NCBI GenBank assembly: GCA_900546565.1
Contig: URDC01000058.1
Location: 1 to 8,640 of the forward strand
Origin: an uncultured Opitutales bacterium
GTDB lineage: Bacteria > Verrucomicrobiota > Verrucomicrobiia > Opitutales > Intestinicryptomonadaceae
Reading direction: 5' to 3'
Length of the DNA stretch: 8,640 bases
Shown here: positions 6,901 to 8,640 of the stretch, piece after piece
How positions within the stretch are numbered: position 1 is the first letter of the stretch
Layout: the number at the start of each line of letters is the position of its first letter
Notes under the pieces: model-generated
The model's database searches: none
Told to the model about the DNA's origin: nothing
The model's input: only the letters and a program-made list of their open reading frames with translations
Program-made: the position numbers and the translations under genes

Positions 6901-7402
6901 CGAGCTCGATTTCGTCAAACTCGGCGAGGCCGCAAACGACGCCTCCGCGGAAGTTTCGAACGCCAAAAACTACTATCAGGAAATTCTCGTGCGCGAAATT
7001 GCCGCCACGCGCGGGAGCGTTGTCCACGCCTATTTGCCGTCCGACTACATTCCGCAAACCGAACTGCGCATCGAGCTTTACAGACGCCTTGCGGGCGCGG
7101 ACAAATTGGAGGAAATCGACCGACTGCGCTTTGAAATACAGGACAGGTTCGGACGCCCGCCAGCCGAAGTCGAATATGTTTTCATGCTCGAACGCATTCG
7201 CGTCATCGCCCAGCAACACGGCTTCACTTCGGTGCAGACACAGGGCAACCTGCTCAAACTTTCCTATCCGCAGCTCGGCGAAATGAAAATATTTAAAATC
7301 AACGACCGCTTTCCGCGCTTGACGAAATCGACCCCAGTAGGCAAACTACGCGAAATAGAGTCGTTTTTGACGAACGTAGTAGACTCCGTAAAAAAATTAT
7401 GA
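3995..7402 (+). CDS. mfd: Transcription-repair coupling factor Mfd
   Basis: Mfd is a DNA translocase that dislodges RNA polymerase stalled at lesions and recruits UvrA for nucleotide excision repair. The 1135 residues match the usual length (E. coli about 1148). In order: a UvrB-like N-terminal module with RGGVLDVYP (167-174); a linker region to about 440; the RNA-polymerase-interacting domain (about 446-505; LSVGDYVVHLGHGVCRY, then FVPLHKAHLLSRYIG); the translocase with Walker A GFGKTE (601-606, Lys604), DEEH (699-702), SATPIPRT (725-732), TTIIESGLDIPN (838-849) and arginine-finger motif VI QLRGRVGR (868-875); and the C-terminal autoinhibitory domain (about 990-1135; ELRIELYRRL, RFGRPP). The ATG at 3995 is the only standard start after an in-frame TAG at 3950, but it lacks a well-placed Shine-Dalgarno. 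The stop overlaps the next start by four bases. Confidence 0.97.
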   Translation: MLTVSADKNTLFCADVPQASWGAVCAQLCADSQKKTLVVVFNSASDCDVFYSRIKFFLDANGAKYRLKVLPPEYSQNLSDAATFDSVCERTGTLNTLAEAEDFDGKTVVLTSPDALFAPALEPVSTEHIRIDAGGIFPREELRQKLLEYGYYNEVLCESPGQFAVRGGVLDVYPIASQYPVRVDFFGDEVENLRIFNPDTQLADGKTRSVRIDKAPSALAPNDSAWTALDYIKTPADWVIVEPAQLRQKHSDYFMYPEGAKPEKAMFGRLFARAPRDGFAAVSSMGAAGDVFENAQRKSFSITEMSLYSSTILTAEGIGAERFETESDSRGKFVRKLADWANAGVEVFAAAESDADKDLTRRLFAAEGLECKCKFVAPQFGEGFVIESFAKSGFKPHWNFLSPDAGGAAFVSLRELFARRTKTDLQPRRRMLSVKAQVDQLLDFSELSVGDYVVHLGHGVCRYCGIVKLELDGKEQETIKLEFEDAAYLFVPLHKAHLLSRYIGLEKSAPKLAKLDSKSWTKVKTAAEHAALDYAAELLQTQSKREITEGIRYPDDGDWQKSFEDSFPFVETPDQLKAAEDVRGDMCSPRPMDRLLCADVGFGKTEIAMRAAFRAAMSGRQVAVLCPTTILCQQHFRNFRERMGGYPIVVEMLSRFRTKSECEKIREQLASGRIDIVIGTHALLANDIAFKNLGLLIIDEEHRFGVKHKEKIKAMREGIDVLSMSATPIPRTLYFAMMGARKISLMETPPKNRFPVETFVRDYSDETVRDAIQKEIDRGGQVFYLHNRVQTIGAVADNIRRMFPKLRVAVGHGQMGERELEKLMSAFVDGKYDVLVCTTIIESGLDIPNCNTIIIKGADKFGLAQLYQLRGRVGRFTRRAYAWLLLHKHAKIVDAARKRLSAIRQYNKAGAGFRIATRDLQLRGCGNLLGARQSGHVAGVGFDLYCALLKRSVALLKGDKTASVKRATVELDFVKLGEAANDASAEVSNAKNYYQEILVREIAATRGSVVHAYLPSDYIPQTELRIELYRRLAGADKLEEIDRLRFEIQDRFGRPPAEVEYVFMLERIRVIAQQHGFTSVQTQGNLLKLSYPQLGEMKIFKINDRFPRLTKSTPVGKLREIESFLTNVVDSVKKL

Positions 7403-8388
7403 AAAAATTATTAGCAATATTTTTAATTATTGCCGCCGCGCTGTCGGCGTGTGCCTCGGGACTATTGCGCCCCGACCTGTTTTCTAACAAAACGCTTTCC
7501 TCCGACGCAATCGTCGCGGTCGTCGAAGACCGCGCAATCACGAAGGCGGAAGTTATGCGCGGCGTAGAGCCATTTATTCCGCAAATCCGCGCCCAGTCGT
7601 CCTCCGAATACGAATTCAACCAGCGCGTGAACGCGTTCGTCGGCGAAATCGTGCAGGATATGATTGACCGCGAGCTCATCGTCAAGGAATTCAACGCAAA
7701 GGGTATGAGCATTCCGCAGTCGTATCTCGACACGCATTTCGAAGACTACCTCAAACGCGAGTTCAACGGCGACCGCGCCGAGCTTCTGCGCTTCGTGAAA
7801 ACGCGCGGCAAGACAATCCGCGAGTTCCGCGAAGAGCAGAAAAACGACATCATCGTAAGCTATATGAAGGGCAATCTGCGCCAGAGCGTCGCCGAAATCA
7901 GCCCCAAGCGCATTCTCGAATACTACGAAAAAAACAGGCAAAAGTGGTTTTCGCCGGCAAGCGTCAACATCAGAATGATTACCCTTAAAACGTCGATGTC
8001 CACAAGCCTCGACGACAACCGCAAAATCGCCGCCGACATCGAGGCGAAGCTCAAAGCGGGCGGCGACTTTGCCGCACTTGCAAGGGAATTCAGCAAGGAC
8101 GACTCCTCCGCAAAGGGCGGCGAGTGGGGCTGGTATAAAAAGGGACAACTCAATCCCGCCCTCGACAAGGAAGTTTTCGCCCTCAACGCGGGTCAGTGGA
8201 CAAACCCAATCGAGCTCGGCGATATGATTTTCATTCTGAAAGTCGAAGACAAACGCGCCGAGGGTATCCAGAAAATCGACGACGTGCGCGAGCAGATAGA
8301 AATTGCCATAGCTGACAGCCAGTCGAAAATCTCCTATCGCAAATGGATAGAATCCCTCAGGGCGAAAGCGTACATCAAATTCCTCTAA
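7399..8388 (+). CDS. SurA/PrsA-like peptidyl-prolyl isomerase, predicted lipoprotein
   Basis: This 329-residue protein is a predicted periplasmic or envelope folding factor. Residues 1-18 form a lipoprotein signal: MKK, a hydrophobic core (LLAIFLIIAAA), then lipobox LSAC with Cys18 as the likely lipidated residue. Residues about 35-170 form a charged helical SurA_N-like chaperone region (VVEDRAITKAEVMRG, QDMIDRELIVKEF, LRQSVAEISPKRILEYYEKN). Residues about 185-285 are a parvulin domain: VNIRMITL, then KAGGDFAALAREFSKD, GGEWGWYKKGQLNPALDKEVFAL and a closing IFILKVEDKR. A short helical tail ends the protein. The ATG overlaps the mfd TGA (ATGA) with no obvious Shine-Dalgarno, which suggests coupled translation. 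SurA, PrsA and PpiD are all possible relatives, and I do not assign a gene symbol. A signal peptidase I site near residue 18 is possible instead of lipidation. Confidence 0.9.
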   Translation: MKKLLAIFLIIAAALSACASGLLRPDLFSNKTLSSDAIVAVVEDRAITKAEVMRGVEPFIPQIRAQSSSEYEFNQRVNAFVGEIVQDMIDRELIVKEFNAKGMSIPQSYLDTHFEDYLKREFNGDRAELLRFVKTRGKTIREFREEQKNDIIVSYMKGNLRQSVAEISPKRILEYYEKNRQKWFSPASVNIRMITLKTSMSTSLDDNRKIAADIEAKLKAGGDFAALAREFSKDDSSAKGGEWGWYKKGQLNPALDKEVFALNAGQWTNPIELGDMIFILKVEDKRAEGIQKIDDVREQIEIAIADSQSKISYRKWIESLRAKAYIKFL

Positions 8389-8408
8389 GCTAAAAACCGC
8401 GATGCCGT

Positions 8409-8483
8409 CCCGCTGGGCGGGCTGCCAATAGCGGGGACACGCCCCCGAGCGCGGATTTTGCGTCCGCAAAATTCCTCCGCGCT
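8409..8483. other. Cluster of three consecutive GC-rich hairpins
   Basis: Three inverted repeats follow one another. First, CCCGC (8409-8413) pairs with GCGGG (8417-8421) around TGG. Second, CGGGG (8432-8436) pairs with CCCCG (8443-8447) around ACACGC. Third, AGCGCGGATTTTGC (8448-8461) pairs with GCAAAAT (8466-8472) and CCGCGCT (8477-8483), giving 14 pairs with a GTCC loop and a 4-base TCCT bulge. The cluster starts 20 bases after the isomerase stop and is followed by a pyrimidine stretch (CCCCCTTCTGTT), not a T-run, so it is not a textbook terminator. It could protect the mRNA 3' end, form an interspersed palindromic repeat, or be part of a structured RNA. Confidence 0.7.
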
Positions 8484-8520
8484 TCCCCCTTCTGTTAATC
8501 GGGTAGTATATTCTAATTTT

Positions 8521-8547
8521 GAAAGGTTTTCGAAAGAAAACCTTTTT
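8521..8547 (+). terminator. Rho-independent terminator of the thiG-to-isomerase block
   Basis: AAAGGTTTTC (8522-8531) pairs perfectly with GAAAACCTTT (8536-8545) around a GAAA tetraloop-type loop as written on the + strand, and G8521 can add a G-T pair. The stem runs straight into further T residues, and a second T-rich stretch follows at 8551-8558. The T-run lies on the 3' side for + strand transcription. The - strand lacks an equivalent T-run, so the element is directional and fits the end of the operon about 130 bases after the last stop codon. Confidence 0.8.
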
Positions 8548-8640
8548 ACATTATTTTTCGGCTTAGAACCAGCATAGGTGCTGAACTAAAAATCGCGAGG
8601 CTCGAGGCAGGATTCGTGTTTTCGAGTGGTGGGATAGTGC
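8548..8640. other. Unassigned tail at the right edge
   Basis: No gene is recognised here. An imperfect dyad is visible: TTAG (8563-8566) with CTAA (8586-8589) enclosing CAGCA (8570-8574) and TGCTG (8579-8583) around TAGG. Further right, CTCGA and TCGAG flank a short spacer. On the - strand, short open frames run off the right edge, with stops at 8586-8588, 8563-8565 or 8546-8548 depending on frame. One could be the end of a convergent gene, but nothing supports choosing among them. No tRNA or tmRNA hallmark could be confirmed. Confidence 0.3.

Noticed and set aside
8600..8640. Partial tRNA or tmRNA (GGATTCG-like segment at the right edge)
   Set aside because: The segment resembles a T-loop or tmRNA start only over a few bases, and no matching acceptor or T stem can be folded within the window.
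1..8640. Defence system, prophage, insertion sequence or integron
   Set aside because: No transposase, integrase, toxin, nuclease cassette or attachment-site pair was found. All confident genes are core housekeeping families.

Overview
This window reads as a stretch of core bacterial chromosome, not a mobile or defence island. All six confident genes lie on the + strand and cover about 265-8388: thiG (thiazole synthase), thiH (radical-SAM tyrosine lyase), a ParA/Soj-type ATPase, rnc (RNase III), mfd (transcription-repair coupling factor), and a predicted lipoprotein with a parvulin-type peptidyl-prolyl isomerase domain. Gaps are short (15, 57 and 56 bases). Two junctions, parA/rnc and mfd/isomerase, are 4-base ATGA start/stop overlaps, so much of the block is probably co-transcribed and partly translationally coupled.

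The organism is a diderm-like bacterium with GC-rich coding DNA and AT-rich gaps. Using ThiH (anaerobic-type, tyrosine-dependent) for the thiazole precursor suggests an anaerobic or microaerophilic lifestyle. The gene set and order, with the style of the proteins, make me lean towards Verrucomicrobiota (Opitutae-like). That is an impression from memory and cannot be proved from this window.

Layout: 1-172 holds a tandem array of a 29-base unit (five good copies and one decayed one) that starts in register at the left edge and so probably continues outside. 173-264 is an AT-rich leader ending in a ribosome binding site for thiG. 265-2184 is the thiamine-thiazole pair thiGH, with no thiS and no TPP riboswitch visible. 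2185-2241 is an AT-rich gap with at most a weak promoter. 2242-3938 is parA overlapping rnc. 3939-3994 is a short leader with two small hairpins before mfd. 3995-8388 is mfd overlapping the isomerase gene. 8389-8640 is non-coding: three consecutive GC-rich hairpins, then a strong Rho-independent terminator (stem capped by GAAA), then an unassigned tail running off the right edge.

Functionally the block mixes cofactor synthesis (ThiG and ThiH together make the thiazole moiety), chromosome or cargo positioning (ParA), RNA processing (RNase III), repair of transcribed strands (Mfd) and envelope protein folding (the isomerase). I see no previously undescribed system. The items most worth a second look are the 29-base array, the unusual mfd leader, the extended RNase III with a Gln in its signature motif, the orphan ParA, and the hairpin cluster at the 3' end.
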